Shown: piece by piece, positions 1 to 7,189 of the stretch
Numbering within the stretch: the first letter of the stretch is position 1
How the letters are laid out: each line of letters opens with the position of its first letter
From: DASZXJ01 sp035545895
Lineage (GTDB): Bacteria > Planctomycetota > Phycisphaerae > Tepidisphaerales > Tepidisphaeraceae
Assembly (NCBI GenBank): GCA_035545895.1
Contig: DASZXJ010000115.1
Coordinates: 1 to 12,693 of the forward strand
DNA: 12,693 nucleotides
Direction: 5' to 3'
Made by a program: the position numbers and the translations under genes
The notes under the pieces: model-generated
What the model was told of the DNA's origin: nothing
The model's input: the letters and a program-made list of their open reading frames with translations, nothing else
Databases searched by the model: none

Positions 1-42
1 CTCCTTTGTTGCGCCATGCCGACTCATTTCGCGCAATTCCCA

Positions 43-103
43 AATCCGCAATCCGCAATCCGAAATCTAAAATGCCCACGTGTCATCTGTGAAATCTGTG
101 GAT
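43..103. repeat. Short intergenic tandem repeats (AATCCGC and ATCTGTG units)
   Basis: Three near-identical units of 7 bases (AATCCGC, AATCCGC, AATCCGA) start at position 44. A second direct repeat follows: ATCTGTG at 85-91 and again at 94-100, a 9-base period. From general familiarity, such tracts recur between genes in planctomycete genomes and give spurious translations such as FRIADCGF. I could not count copies elsewhere in this genome. Confidence 0.55.
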
Positions 104-237
104 CAAACTCTTGTCTGTAGGCTCCATGAAACTGCACAAAAGTGCGCGCCATATGATGAGTCGGACGCGCTAATTGGTCGATGAAATGCGCTAAATCTTC
201 TCGCATCTGCGCGTTTCCCGCGGTCCTGGAGTCACTG

Positions 238-282
238 TCGCGATGGCGCAAGCGGGTTTCGACGTCGCTTGCGCCATCGCGA
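238..282. repeat. 17-bp perfect inverted repeat (hairpin or cruciform)
   Basis: TCGCGATGGCGCAAGCG (238-254) is the exact reverse complement of 266-282, with an 11-base loop (255-265). As RNA the stem can extend outward to 235/285 using G-U pairs. No T-tract follows on either strand, so it is not a classical intrinsic terminator. The right arm also lies in a 12-bp palindrome, CCATCGCGATGG (274-285). It may be a dispersed REP-like palindrome or an RNA-end structure. Confidence 0.75.
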
Positions 283-381
283 TGGTTTGACCGAAAGACC
301 AACCCTCCCCGACTTCGCTCGAAGTTTCACGAAGTCAACCGTCGTGTAGACTACATATGATGAAAAAAGATCACGTTCCGT

Positions 382-987
382 TCAGTTGCGATCCGAACTC
401 GCATCGTGAGCGGTGTTTTCCGGAGGAGCCGCTTGGATATTGAATTCCTTGATCTGCAGCAGCAACTGAATCTCGCCCGTTTGATCCCTCAGCCCGTTGA
501 TATGGGCGAAAACGATCGTTCCTTCAAGTAAGACGCGCTGGCCATGCTGAAATTGGGTGAGATGTGCCCGATCGCTTTCAAGGGCCGAAAACATCACGCC
601 GAAATTCCTGATGACATATCCGCCGGACACAAATCCTGGTCCGTAAGCGCCGGCCATGATTTGATATTGTTTGGCCATGCGTCCTGTTTCGTTTCTCATT
701 CCGTCAAACGAGGCCGATATTTTGATCCTGTCGCCCACCAGGTTCTTGGCAATCCAATCACTGGTGTCGCTCTTCTGCTTCGCGGTCAATTTCCCGCCCC
801 GGCTGATTTGAAGATTTGACGGACGACTTGAGACCATATCGCGCAGCGACGACCATTCCTTCACCGGCCTGGTCGTGGCGGCGGCCGTCGGTCGTGTTGC
901 CGGGCGCGACGTCTGTGCTGATAACATGTTCAACGGCGTCAGCAGCGCACATGCGATCAGCCAAATCGACGGATGGTTCCTGCCCAT
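382..987 (-). CDS. Secreted protein of unknown function, possible OB-fold
   Basis: The product is 201 aa. Residues 1-24 form a signal peptide with a hydrophobic stretch WLIACALLTPLNMLSA and likely cleavage after AQ or A24. A low-complexity Thr/Arg/Pro/Ala linker (about 26-42, TSRPATRP-like) follows; such linkers are frequent just after signal peptides in Phycisphaerae. The rest is soluble: residues 84-95 (GDRIKISASFDG) and 150-187 alternate hydrophobic and polar residues in a way that suggests a small beta-barrel such as an OB-fold, but this is a weak structural guess. The ATG start is supported by a good ribosome-binding site, GGGAAGGAG, 6 bases upstream. The gene stands alone and diverges from the 1279-4572 cluster. 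I do not recognise a named family and assign no function. Confidence 0.8.
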   Translation of the reverse strand: MGRNHPSIWLIACALLTPLNMLSAQTSRPATRPTAAATTRPVKEWSSLRDMVSSRPSNLQISRGGKLTAKQKSDTSDWIAKNLVGDRIKISASFDGMRNETGRMAKQYQIMAGAYGPGFVSGGYVIRNFGVMFSALESDRAHLTQFQHGQRVLLEGTIVFAHINGLRDQTGEIQLLLQIKEFNIQAAPPENTAHDASSDRN

Positions 988-1079
988 GATCTGCTCCTTC
1001 CCAAGGAATGGACTATCGTATCGATTTTATCAGGAACTGGTACTGGATCAGTTTACAAGTGGGTTTCGAGCGCCAGAAC

Positions 1080-1103
1080 CCGCCGCAAGCGGCGGCGCTA
1101 AAC
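1080..1103. repeat. Short palindrome with GCTAAAC tail, copy 1
   Basis: CCGCCGC (1080-1086) and GCGGCGG (1089-1095) are perfectly complementary around AA. One base later comes GCTAAAC (1097-1103). A second element of the same design, with a different stem but the same tail, lies at 12641-12665. It sits in the 291-bp spacer between two divergent genes. That spacer shows no other element I can call with confidence; no clear sigma-70 or ECF promoter was found there by eye. Confidence 0.6.
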
Positions 1104-1278
1104 GCCCCGTTGCGACCGCGTCTCGTTCCCGCCAGTCGTTTTTGGGCGAGGCTCCAACTGTATAGCATAGCGCAACTTTTTGTTAGCTTTTCATTAGCAT
1201 CTTCACAAAGCCTTAAGGTAGCACGCGTTAGGTTTGCCCTCAGAGTGAACGGTAGAGCTTTTACATGAGGGCAAGGCC

Positions 1279-2070
1279 GTGATCAGAATCAAACAGATAT
1301 TGTTGGGCGGCGTGGTGATTGCGGGCGTATCGCTGGGCGCATCGGCGCAGATGGGTCCGATGGGTGGTCCGCCGGGGTTTCAGGGGCGCGGGCAATTTGG
1401 GGGCGACGGACTGGATCAGATCAAGTCGCAGATTCGCGCCAGCGATGAGGAATGGAAGGTCATCGGGCAGAAATTGCGCAAGGTGGTGTCGGCTCGCCAG
1501 AATGTCGAGGCCTTTCTAGAGAGTGCAAGCACGAGTAATCAAGGCGGCGGGTTTGGCGGATTCGGCGGCCCGGGCGGGCGCGGTGGGGCAAACGACGCGT
1601 TCAACGGGCCCGCTGGCGCCGGCGCATTCAATGGGCGCGGTGGATTCGGCCGCGGCGGGGGTTTCGGCCCTCCAGGGGGATTCGGCCCTCCAGGCGAATT
1701 CGGTCCCGACGGCGCGCCCACGACTCAACCGTTTGCGCGTGGCGATTTTCAGGGACGCGGAAATTTTGGCGGCCCGGACGGGGGATTTGGCGGGTTTGGT
1801 GATCCCGGCGGACGCGGAGGCCGCGGTGGGCGCGGCGGATCTCCCGGCTTGGGCGGGCGAGGCGGGGCCGTCACCATGGCGCTGACCGAACTCCAAACGG
1901 CGCTGTCCGATTCAAATACAACTCCCGAGCAACTCGAACAAAAAGTCGCGGCTGTCCGTGCGGCTCGCCAGAAAGCGGTGAACGAACTCAAGGCCGCGCA
2001 AAACGACCTGCTGCAAATCCTGACCGACGACCAGGCCGCAACGCTGGTCATGCTTGGCTACCTCGATTGA
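1279..2070 (+). CDS. Secreted Gly-rich protein with LTxxQ-like helical ends
   Basis: The product is 263 aa and starts at GTG; GAGG lies 8 bases upstream, and the nearby ATG at 1265 runs into a stop after five codons. Residues 1-23 are a signal peptide ending in ASA. A helical segment (about 46-84, with SDEEWKVIGQKLRKVV) precedes a long Gly/Phe/Pro/Arg-rich tract (88-196). A second helical segment (198-263) ends in LTDDQAATLVMLGYLD, which resembles the LTxxQ motif of Spy/CpxP-type periplasmic proteins. I read it as an LTxxQ-type helical hairpin interrupted by a flexible Gly-rich insert. It is the first gene of a cluster with the HEAT protein (42 bp downstream) and the ECF sigma factor. Family relatives bind unfolded proteins or sense envelope stress; that role here is inference. 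Confidence 0.8.
   Translation: MIRIKQILLGGVVIAGVSLGASAQMGPMGGPPGFQGRGQFGGDGLDQIKSQIRASDEEWKVIGQKLRKVVSARQNVEAFLESASTSNQGGGFGGFGGPGGRGGANDAFNGPAGAGAFNGRGGFGRGGGFGPPGGFGPPGEFGPDGAPTTQPFARGDFQGRGNFGGPDGGFGGFGDPGGRGGRGGRGGSPGLGGRGGAVTMALTELQTALSDSNTTPEQLEQKVAAVRAARQKAVNELKAAQNDLLQILTDDQAATLVMLGYLD
1540..1866 (+). repeat. Gly-rich coding repeat tract
   Basis: This tract encodes residues 88-196 of the LTxxQ-like protein: imperfect GFGG, GRGG and GFGPPG units. A clear 18-base period is seen at 1663-1694, where TTCGGCCCTCCAGG occurs twice. The 14-mer GGCGGCCCGGGCGG at 1564-1577 recurs at 3628-3641 in the Gly-rich insert of the next gene. Confidence 0.8.
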
Positions 2071-2090
2071 GCGAACTGGATTGAGCGAAC
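2065..2090 (+). repeat. 14-bp-period direct repeat over the stop codon
   Basis: GATTGAGCGAAC occurs at 2065-2076 and again at 2079-2090. The first copy contains the TGA stop of the Gly-rich gene. The second is out of frame with it, so it is not a second in-frame stop. It looks like a small tandem duplication at the gene boundary. Confidence 0.7.
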
Positions 2091-2112
2091 GAAATTCTTT
2101 CGGAGAAACGAT

Positions 2113-4011
2113 ATGTCACGCTTTCATCAATTAATCATCCGAGGCTCAGTGATGGCGATGCTGATGAGTCTCGCCTTGTCGCAACGGGCATTGGGTTATG
2201 TCGATCTGGCGCCGACGCTGGCGAAGATCATCACCGATTCAAAGACAATTTCCGTCGTGGAAGTGGCTGAGTTTAACCGGCAGGCGCATACGGTCGTGTT
2301 GAAAAAGATTCGCGATCTCAAGGGGGAACTGCCTGCCGATCTGATTCGCCAGGATGTTGCACCGGACGAAGGCGCGGTGGTTCCGCGCCAGATCATGCAA
2401 TGGGCCGAGCCGGGCGCTCGGGGCGTGATTTTTTCATCGCGCAATTCGTCGCTGGTCTGCGTGGGCCAGGGGTGGTATCAGGTTCGCGCCGGAGCGGAGG
2501 GGCAATGGAAGCTGGGCGCGGATCGGCCGGATCTTCCGCTGGCCTATTACGGCGCGGTCACGCGGCTGGCGGACAGTGTCGAGCAGATTCTTGCGGGGAA
2601 AGAGACGGTGCTGACGGTTGTCGCGCACGGCGGATCGGAAAATGAAGCAGCCAGTTTTGACCTGGCGTTGAATCGCCAGAGCCTTCCCGGATTGGCGCGG
2701 GTGGAGCGCATTCGCGCCAATGCAAAGATGCCGGCCATGGTGATGGCGGCGTCGGCGAATCCGGCGTATCTCATGGGCCCCGGGCCGGTCGATATCGATG
2801 AATTGCCTGTTCTGATCGAAAAACTGAAATCAGCCGATGCGATTGTGCGTGCAGAAGCAGCCGACGATCTGCGCTGGCTGGGAAAAGGCGCACAATCGGC
2901 CACCGAGCCATTGACCAGGCTGCTGGACGATGCTTCGCCTCAGGTGCGTTTGTCGGCGGCGGCTGCGCTGCTGCGAATCAATCCAAACCAGACTCGTCCG
3001 ACAAGTGTTCTTGAAAAAGGGATGGAAAGTTCCGATGCGGGACTGCGTCGCGATGCAGCGCGCCTGAGCGGATATGGCGGCACGGCGGCCAAGCCGCTGG
3101 TGGGCAAGCTTGCCCAGTTGCTCAGCGATGAATCGGAAGCAACCCGTGTCGCAGTCGTTCAATCGATCGCGCTGCTCGGACCAGTTGCAGCGGCGGCGAG
3201 CGATTCCGTCAAGAAATTGCTGGATGAACCCGCGCTGCAAATCGACGCGGCCGATGCGCTGGGACGGATTGGCATCGCAGCGCGTCCCGTCACCAAAAGC
3301 CTGGTAACGATGCTCGAATCGGACGAACCCACGATCCACTGGGCGGCGGTTCGAGCGATGTCGCAAATGGGTGGGCCCGAAGCGCACCCGGCCGTCGATT
3401 TCATCATCAAGAATCTGCCCAACTCCACCGAGATCGATGGATACAACATGATGATTTATCTGTCGCTGCTCGGGCCGGTCGCGAAAGATGCGATTCCCAC
3501 GGTGCAGAACGCACGCATTAAGAATCCCGTGCTGCCTTCGTCCACGTTGTGGGCGATTCAGGCGGATACCTATTTTCCCTGGCAGAGCGGGGGCGGATTT
3601 GGCGGCTGGGGCGGCGGTCGCGGTTTTGGCGGCCCGGGCGGAGGTCCGGGCGGCGGCGGTGCGGATATCAGCACGCTGATCTACGAGTCGTACATTCACG
3701 AACTCGGCGAACGTCTTCATCCGGCGGCGGTGATTCTGGCGAAAAAGATCATGGATGGCTCGGCGGGCGATGTTCCCGACTGGGGCTACAAAATGCTCGC
3801 CTGCGGCTCGGATGAAACCGCCAGCCTTCTCGCGCATTCCTTAGCGGACCGGAATATCGTCACCCGCGAGCGGGCGGCGGTCGCAATCGGCTACATGGGT
3901 TCCGCCGCGGAATCCGTCAAACCGCAGCTTCAGGACGCCCTGGGCAAAGCCCCGACCGAACGCGAGCGTAAACTGTTGCAATGGTCGTTGGGCGAAATCG
4001 AACGCAACTAA
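2113..4011 (+). CDS. Secreted HEAT-repeat protein with Gly-rich insert
   Basis: The product is 632 aa. A signal peptide (residues 1-28, ending near RALG) is followed by a beta-rich N-terminal domain (about 45-170), with a segment like VVEVAEFNRQAHTVVLKKIRDLKG that suggests a small barrel. From about 227 onward there are repeated HEAT or PBS-type helical pairs (for example IVRAEAADDLRWLG, PQVRLSAAAALLRI, ATRVAVVQSIALLG, TIHWAAVRAMSQMG), interrupted by a Gly/Phe/Trp-rich insert at 492-517. Further HEAT-like helices run to the C-terminus (585-630). ATG start with CGGAG 7 bases upstream. HEAT repeats are protein-binding scaffolds, so a periplasmic or surface scaffold is the likely role; the partner is unknown. 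The gene lies 42 bp after the Gly-rich LTxxQ gene and 18 bp before the sigma factor, so all three are probably co-transcribed. Confidence 0.87.
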   Translation: MSRFHQLIIRGSVMAMLMSLALSQRALGYVDLAPTLAKIITDSKTISVVEVAEFNRQAHTVVLKKIRDLKGELPADLIRQDVAPDEGAVVPRQIMQWAEPGARGVIFSSRNSSLVCVGQGWYQVRAGAEGQWKLGADRPDLPLAYYGAVTRLADSVEQILAGKETVLTVVAHGGSENEAASFDLALNRQSLPGLARVERIRANAKMPAMVMAASANPAYLMGPGPVDIDELPVLIEKLKSADAIVRAEAADDLRWLGKGAQSATEPLTRLLDDASPQVRLSAAAALLRINPNQTRPTSVLEKGMESSDAGLRRDAARLSGYGGTAAKPLVGKLAQLLSDESEATRVAVVQSIALLGPVAAAASDSVKKLLDEPALQIDAADALGRIGIAARPVTKSLVTMLESDEPTIHWAAVRAMSQMGGPEAHPAVDFIIKNLPNSTEIDGYNMMIYLSLLGPVAKDAIPTVQNARIKNPVLPSSTLWAIQADTYFPWQSGGGFGGWGGGRGFGGPGGGPGGGGADISTLIYESYIHELGERLHPAAVILAKKIMDGSAGDVPDWGYKMLACGSDETASLLAHSLADRNIVTRERAAVAIGYMGSAAESVKPQLQDALGKAPTERERKLLQWSLGEIERN

Positions 4012-4029
4012 AGGAATGTCCAATCCCGC

Positions 4030-4572
4030 ATGAGCGATCCTTCATTCGTTTCTGACCTGGATCTTCTGCGTGCCGCCAAGGGTGGCAACGACGCTGCTTT
4101 CCATACGCTGGTCGATCGCCACGCCAAGGCATTGTTTCGCATCGCGCTCTCGCTGTGTGGCAACCGGACCGACGCCGAGGACATTGTTCAGGAAACGTTT
4201 CTCGGCGCATACCGGGGGATGAAGAACTTTGCCGAGCGGTCATCGGTCAAGACCTGGTTGATGCAGATCCTGACCCGGCAATCGCACAAGGCGTGGCACA
4301 AATCGAAAAATCAGCGAGACAGCCTGCCGATCAACGAGCAGACGGCTGACGATCGATCCGCATCGAGGGTTGAAGATAGGATGGACGTGATGCAGATGCT
4401 GCAATCGCTGCCGCAGCCGCATCGCGAGGTGATCGTGCTGAGGCACTTGCAGGGTCTTTCATACGACGAGATGGCGCGGGTGCTGAATCTTCCGCAGGGG
4501 ACGGTGGAGTCGCGTCTGACGCGCGCCCGCGCGGAATTACGCAGCCGGCTGAACGGCTTTCAGGCGGAATAA
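4030..4572 (+). CDS. ECF-type RNA polymerase sigma factor
   Basis: The product is 180 aa, the usual ECF size. The sigma-2 region spans about 20-90, with the core-binding signature DAEDIVQETFLGAYRG at 48-63. A linker (91-118) leads to sigma-4 (119-175), with the helix-turn-helix GLSYDEMARVLNLPQGTVESRLTRAR at 142-167. It would direct RNA polymerase to a dedicated promoter set. The ATG start lies 18 bp after the HEAT gene, with AAAGGA upstream at a somewhat long spacing (about 14 bases). No anti-sigma gene follows it. The nearest candidate is the zinc-finger protein at 7186-7677, on the opposite strand and about 2.6 kb away. The 16-bp-spaced paired elements at 7691-7781 are candidate target promoters. 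I cannot assign an ECF group by eye. Confidence 0.95.
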   Translation: MSDPSFVSDLDLLRAAKGGNDAAFHTLVDRHAKALFRIALSLCGNRTDAEDIVQETFLGAYRGMKNFAERSSVKTWLMQILTRQSHKAWHKSKNQRDSLPINEQTADDRSASRVEDRMDVMQMLQSLPQPHREVIVLRHLQGLSYDEMARVLNLPQGTVESRLTRARAELRSRLNGFQAE

Positions 4573-4605
4573 AGGCAACAAAGTCGTCACCTGTTGATTT
4601 GGTTT

Positions 4606-4653
4606 GTGACACGGGCTTTCAGCCCGTGTGCATGGGCTGAAAGCCCATGTCAC
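4606..4653. terminator. 48-bp nested palindrome between convergent genes
   Basis: The whole element folds on itself as one long stem (4606-4628 with 4631-4653) with one C/A mismatch and one G-U pair. It also contains two self-contained hairpins: CACGGGCT/AGCCCGTG (4610-4628) and CATGGGCT/AGCCCATG (4631-4649), each with a 3-base loop. It lies 33 bp after the sigma gene and 90 bp after the sedolisin gene, which converge on it. That position suits a bidirectional transcription end, although no T-tract follows. Elements with a GGGCTTTCAGCCC core are, to my knowledge, dispersed in planctomycete intergenic DNA, so it may equally be a repeat-family member. Confidence 0.6.
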
Positions 4654-4743
4654 GTTCAAAATTCTCACGGGAAGCAATGTGAACGAAGAGATGCGACCCA
4701 ACTTTACTCGCGCCGTCTTCGTCCACTCCGTTTTTGCGACGCG

Positions 4744-6642
4744 TTAAACGGAGGCTCGCACGGCCTGGAGTTTTTTCTGCTTTCTGGAATGCCGGTGATA
4801 GACATAGGTGAACAGCAGCACATCGGCTGCGATGACGCTGGCGGTGATGGTCCATGCCCGGCGCGGCTGGGAGGTGGTGCTTGCGCCAAAGACGGAAGCG
4901 GATTCATCGGCGAACGCCGCCACGCCGTCGGCCAGCAATTTCAGTGGCGATCCCATCGGCACGATGTGGGCGATGTGGGTTGAGGTGAGCGCGTTGGCGA
5001 TGCTCGCCATTTCCTGTGTGGGAGCAATTGCCGCGACTGTGGCGGCGGCGGAGGTGTATTCCAGCGCCGGCGCATCGGCAAACCCGCTGAACGTGCGAAT
5101 GCGGCCGAGCAGCGTGCCGCCATCTGATACTTGTGCCGCGGACTGACTGCCCAGATTGGCAGCGATTGTCGCCGCTTGTGAGACGCCCACGCCCATCGCT
5201 TGTTCAAATTCCAATGCAGCGGCGGAGCCAATTGCCTTCATCGCCGACGCACTGGCGCGAGCGGCGATTGTCGTCGCCGTTGCCGGCGTGATCAGCGTAT
5301 CGGAGGTTTCCTTGACGGCGGCTGCCTTCACGCGGGCGGTGGCCTTGGTTGCGGTTGTTTTGGCGGATGCGACGGCGGTTGCGGAAGTTCCGATGAGCGC
5401 GGCGACCACCTGCTGCGCTTTGGGCGAACCCAGCCCGGTAATGCGGTCGTAACCCGCGATGGCCGACGAACCGGCCGGCGCGCCAAAGCGCCGCCGGAAA
5501 CCAAATCCGCCGCTGGTGCTGCTTCCTGTCGCCACGTCGTTGAAGTCGGCGGCGTAGGTCGCGGAGTTGGAATACAAACCGTACAGCGTGGTGAGCGTTC
5601 CGGTGCTGCTGAGCGTGCCCATTCCGCCAATCGCGCGGCCCTGGTCCGCGATCGCGACGAGCGCAGCCCATTGCGGTGCGCCCGCGCTGGTGCCGCCAAC
5701 GACCGACCAGCCGGCGGTTCCATCGTAATAGGCCAATGAATCGTAAACGGCAAAGCCGGTGTTGGGGTCGGCGTTGTAGCTGACATCGGGGCTGGATCGA
5801 CCGGCGGTGGTGCTTACGCCGTTTTGATAGGTGGGGCGGGTTTCGTAGCGGCTGGTGCCGCCGGTGCTGTATCGCCACGCGGATTCGCTGCTGTAGTCGC
5901 CGGAGGAATCGATGTTCAGGGTCGTGCCGCCGACGGAAAGGACATTGGTCGAACTCGCCGGCCATTCCGGTCCCCATGCAGCCCCATCATCGCCGGATGC
6001 TGCGACGAACGTCACATTTTGATGTCCGGCCGGTGTGGTGAAATATGAATCGTACGATGTCTGGCTCATGAACTCGGTGGTTCCCCAGCTCAGCGAGACC
6101 ACCGACACGCCGTCGGCTTTTCTCGCATAGTCAACCGCCGCCAGGAGATTGTTCAAAGAGGAATTTTTCGCTTCAACCAGCAGAATGTTGGCTTTTGGCG
6201 CGATTGCATGGGCCCATTCAACGTCGAGGGCGATTTCATATGCCCAGCCCGCTTCGGTGGCGATGGAGTTGGTCGAGCCGCCGGTCTGACTGACCTGCTT
6301 AAAGCTCGGTGGATCAGCCAGGCCGAATTGCGTGTCAAACACGTGCAGGTCCGAAGCAATGTTCGGATTGTTGTAGGCATCGACGATCGCGATGGTCTGT
6401 CCGGCGCCATCGCCTTTGATCGAACCGAAATTGATCAGGTCAAAGCCATAGGCCGACTTGATCTCGGCGGGCGTATAGCCATCGACCGTCGAACTGACGG
6501 CCTGCGGCGATACCTTGAGATTCGGATGCACAATGATATCGCTGGCGGTTGAGAGCAACGCGCGGCATTCCAACGATTCGAGCGACATCGGCAGGGCGGG
6601 CGTTTCGGTTTGTTCATTTTCACGTCGGCTACGGCGTATCAT
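4744..6642 (-). CDS. Sedolisin (S53) serine-carboxyl protease, LEPR-XLL start, C-terminal anchor
   Basis: The product is 632 aa from the ATG at 6642, chosen because AGCGAGG lies 5 bases upstream; the frame stays open 24 codons further but then overlaps the previous gene. The N-terminus has no normal signal peptide but carries a LEPR-XLL-type motif, LESLECRALLS (21-31). The catalytic domain (about 55-418) shows the S53 Glu/Asp pair in YEIALD (E136, D140), the oxyanion Asp in SGDDG (D218), the nucleophile in GTSAGAP (S319), and the calcium-site residues of DFNDV and GYDRITGLGSP (D369, D399). The large pro-domain typical of sedolisins is missing. A long Ala/Thr-rich region (420-595) leads to one membrane helix (about 597-614) and a basic tail HRHSRKQKK. 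It is probably a surface protease anchored by its C-terminus. It lies 40 bp after the LTxxQ gene and shares an operon with the anti-sigma factor. Confidence 0.93.
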   Translation of the reverse strand: MIRRSRRENEQTETPALPMSLESLECRALLSTASDIIVHPNLKVSPQAVSSTVDGYTPAEIKSAYGFDLINFGSIKGDGAGQTIAIVDAYNNPNIASDLHVFDTQFGLADPPSFKQVSQTGGSTNSIATEAGWAYEIALDVEWAHAIAPKANILLVEAKNSSLNNLLAAVDYARKADGVSVVSLSWGTTEFMSQTSYDSYFTTPAGHQNVTFVAASGDDGAAWGPEWPASSTNVLSVGGTTLNIDSSGDYSSESAWRYSTGGTSRYETRPTYQNGVSTTAGRSSPDVSYNADPNTGFAVYDSLAYYDGTAGWSVVGGTSAGAPQWAALVAIADQGRAIGGMGTLSSTGTLTTLYGLYSNSATYAADFNDVATGSSTSGGFGFRRRFGAPAGSSAIAGYDRITGLGSPKAQQVVAALIGTSATAVASAKTTATKATARVKAAAVKETSDTLITPATATTIAARASASAMKAIGSAAALEFEQAMGVGVSQAATIAANLGSQSAAQVSDGGTLLGRIRTFSGFADAPALEYTSAAATVAAIAPTQEMASIANALTSTHIAHIVPMGSPLKLLADGVAAFADESASVFGASTTSQPRRAWTITASVIAADVLLFTYVYHRHSRKQKKLQAVRASV

Positions 6643-6682
6643 GGCTACCTCGCTGCGGGTCTTAATTTCAAATTGGGAAAAA

Positions 6683-7189
6683 TTATTTAATTGGCTGAGA
6701 GGTCGGCGGACCAAACGCGGGCTCTGCCCCGGCCGGCAGATGCGCCTTGAGAATCGCCTCGTATTTCACGCGCTGCTCCTCGGTCAAAAGTTTCCTGGTT
6801 CGTTCGACGGCATCCTGGAAAGTCTGATCGCGCTTCTGCGTCAATTGATTGAATCGGTCGGCATAGGTTTGCGACAGCTTCTCAAACCGCGCTTTTTGTT
6901 CATCGTTGAGCAAGGCGATCATTGCATCATCACGCTGTTTTTCAAGACGCTGGGCATCGTCAAAGACATTACGAACGCTGCTGCGGACGGTTTCCCAGAT
7001 ATCCCGCATTTGGTCACGCTGGTCGGGAGTGAGTTGAAGTTCGACGGTTAAGGGCGTGCTGTCGGCTGGGGATGGCAGCGATGCGCTGGCAGCGCTCACT
7101 CGCGAAGCGACGAATCCCGCTGCAACGCCAGCCGCCAGCGAAAGCACCGCCAGTCCAATCACCAGGGTTTCGATTTTTCGACGTTTCAT
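6683..7189 (-). CDS. Spy/CpxP-like LTxxQ membrane-anchored protein
   Basis: The product is 168 aa from the ATG at 7189, which overlaps the anti-sigma stop as ATGA and so suggests translational coupling; AGGTGAG lies about 8 bases upstream. A longer open frame upstream is antisigma DNA read in another frame and is ignored. A hydrophobic helix (about 9-30) after a basic start (MKRRK) is a signal anchor or uncleaved signal. The rest is charged and helical, with three LTxxQ-type motifs: LTPDQ (53-57), LNDEQ (94-98) and LTEEQ (135-139). The Spy/CpxP family acts in the periplasm as a chaperone or stress-sensor modulator. Planctomycete relatives often sit next to ECF sigma/anti-sigma pairs, as here. 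The tail (TSQP) is low complexity. The role as sensor partner of the anti-sigma factor is inference. Confidence 0.88.
   Translation of the reverse strand: MKRRKIETLVIGLAVLSLAAGVAAGFVASRVSAASASLPSPADSTPLTVELQLTPDQRDQMRDIWETVRSSVRNVFDDAQRLEKQRDDAMIALLNDEQKARFEKLSQTYADRFNQLTQKRDQTFQDAVERTRKLLTEEQRVKYEAILKAHLPAGAEPAFGPPTSQPIK

Larger units (their letters stand above)
1..381. other. Gene-free intergenic stretch with short repeats
   Basis: No convincing coding region is seen here. The one open frame of some length (minus strand, 24-302) has no recognisable motif, and its C-terminal end is simply a translation of the AATCCG tandem repeat. The stretch holds short tandem repeats (43-103), a strong inverted repeat (238-282) and a weak 7-bp dyad (GACTTCG at 311-317, CGAAGTC at 330-336). 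A run of six A at 363-368 would be a T-tract downstream of the minus-strand gene that ends at 382, but I see no strong GC stem directly before it. Confidence 0.6.

Noticed and set aside
238..282. Inverted repeat as an intrinsic terminator
   Set aside because: No T-tract follows the stem on either strand.
24..302. 92-aa open frame on the minus strand
   Set aside because: Its tail is a translation of the AATCCG repeat, it spans the 17-bp inverted repeat, and it has no domain or convincing ribosome-binding site.
988..1278. Promoter search in the divergent spacer before 1279
   Set aside because: TATAGC- and TTGTTA-like words occur but none pair at a usual spacing, and the GGAAAC-N16-CTA pattern is absent.
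2830..3837. 335-aa open frame antisense to the HEAT gene
   Set aside because: Arg/Gln-rich shadow typical of high-GC coding DNA; the sense frame has a signal peptide and HEAT repeats.
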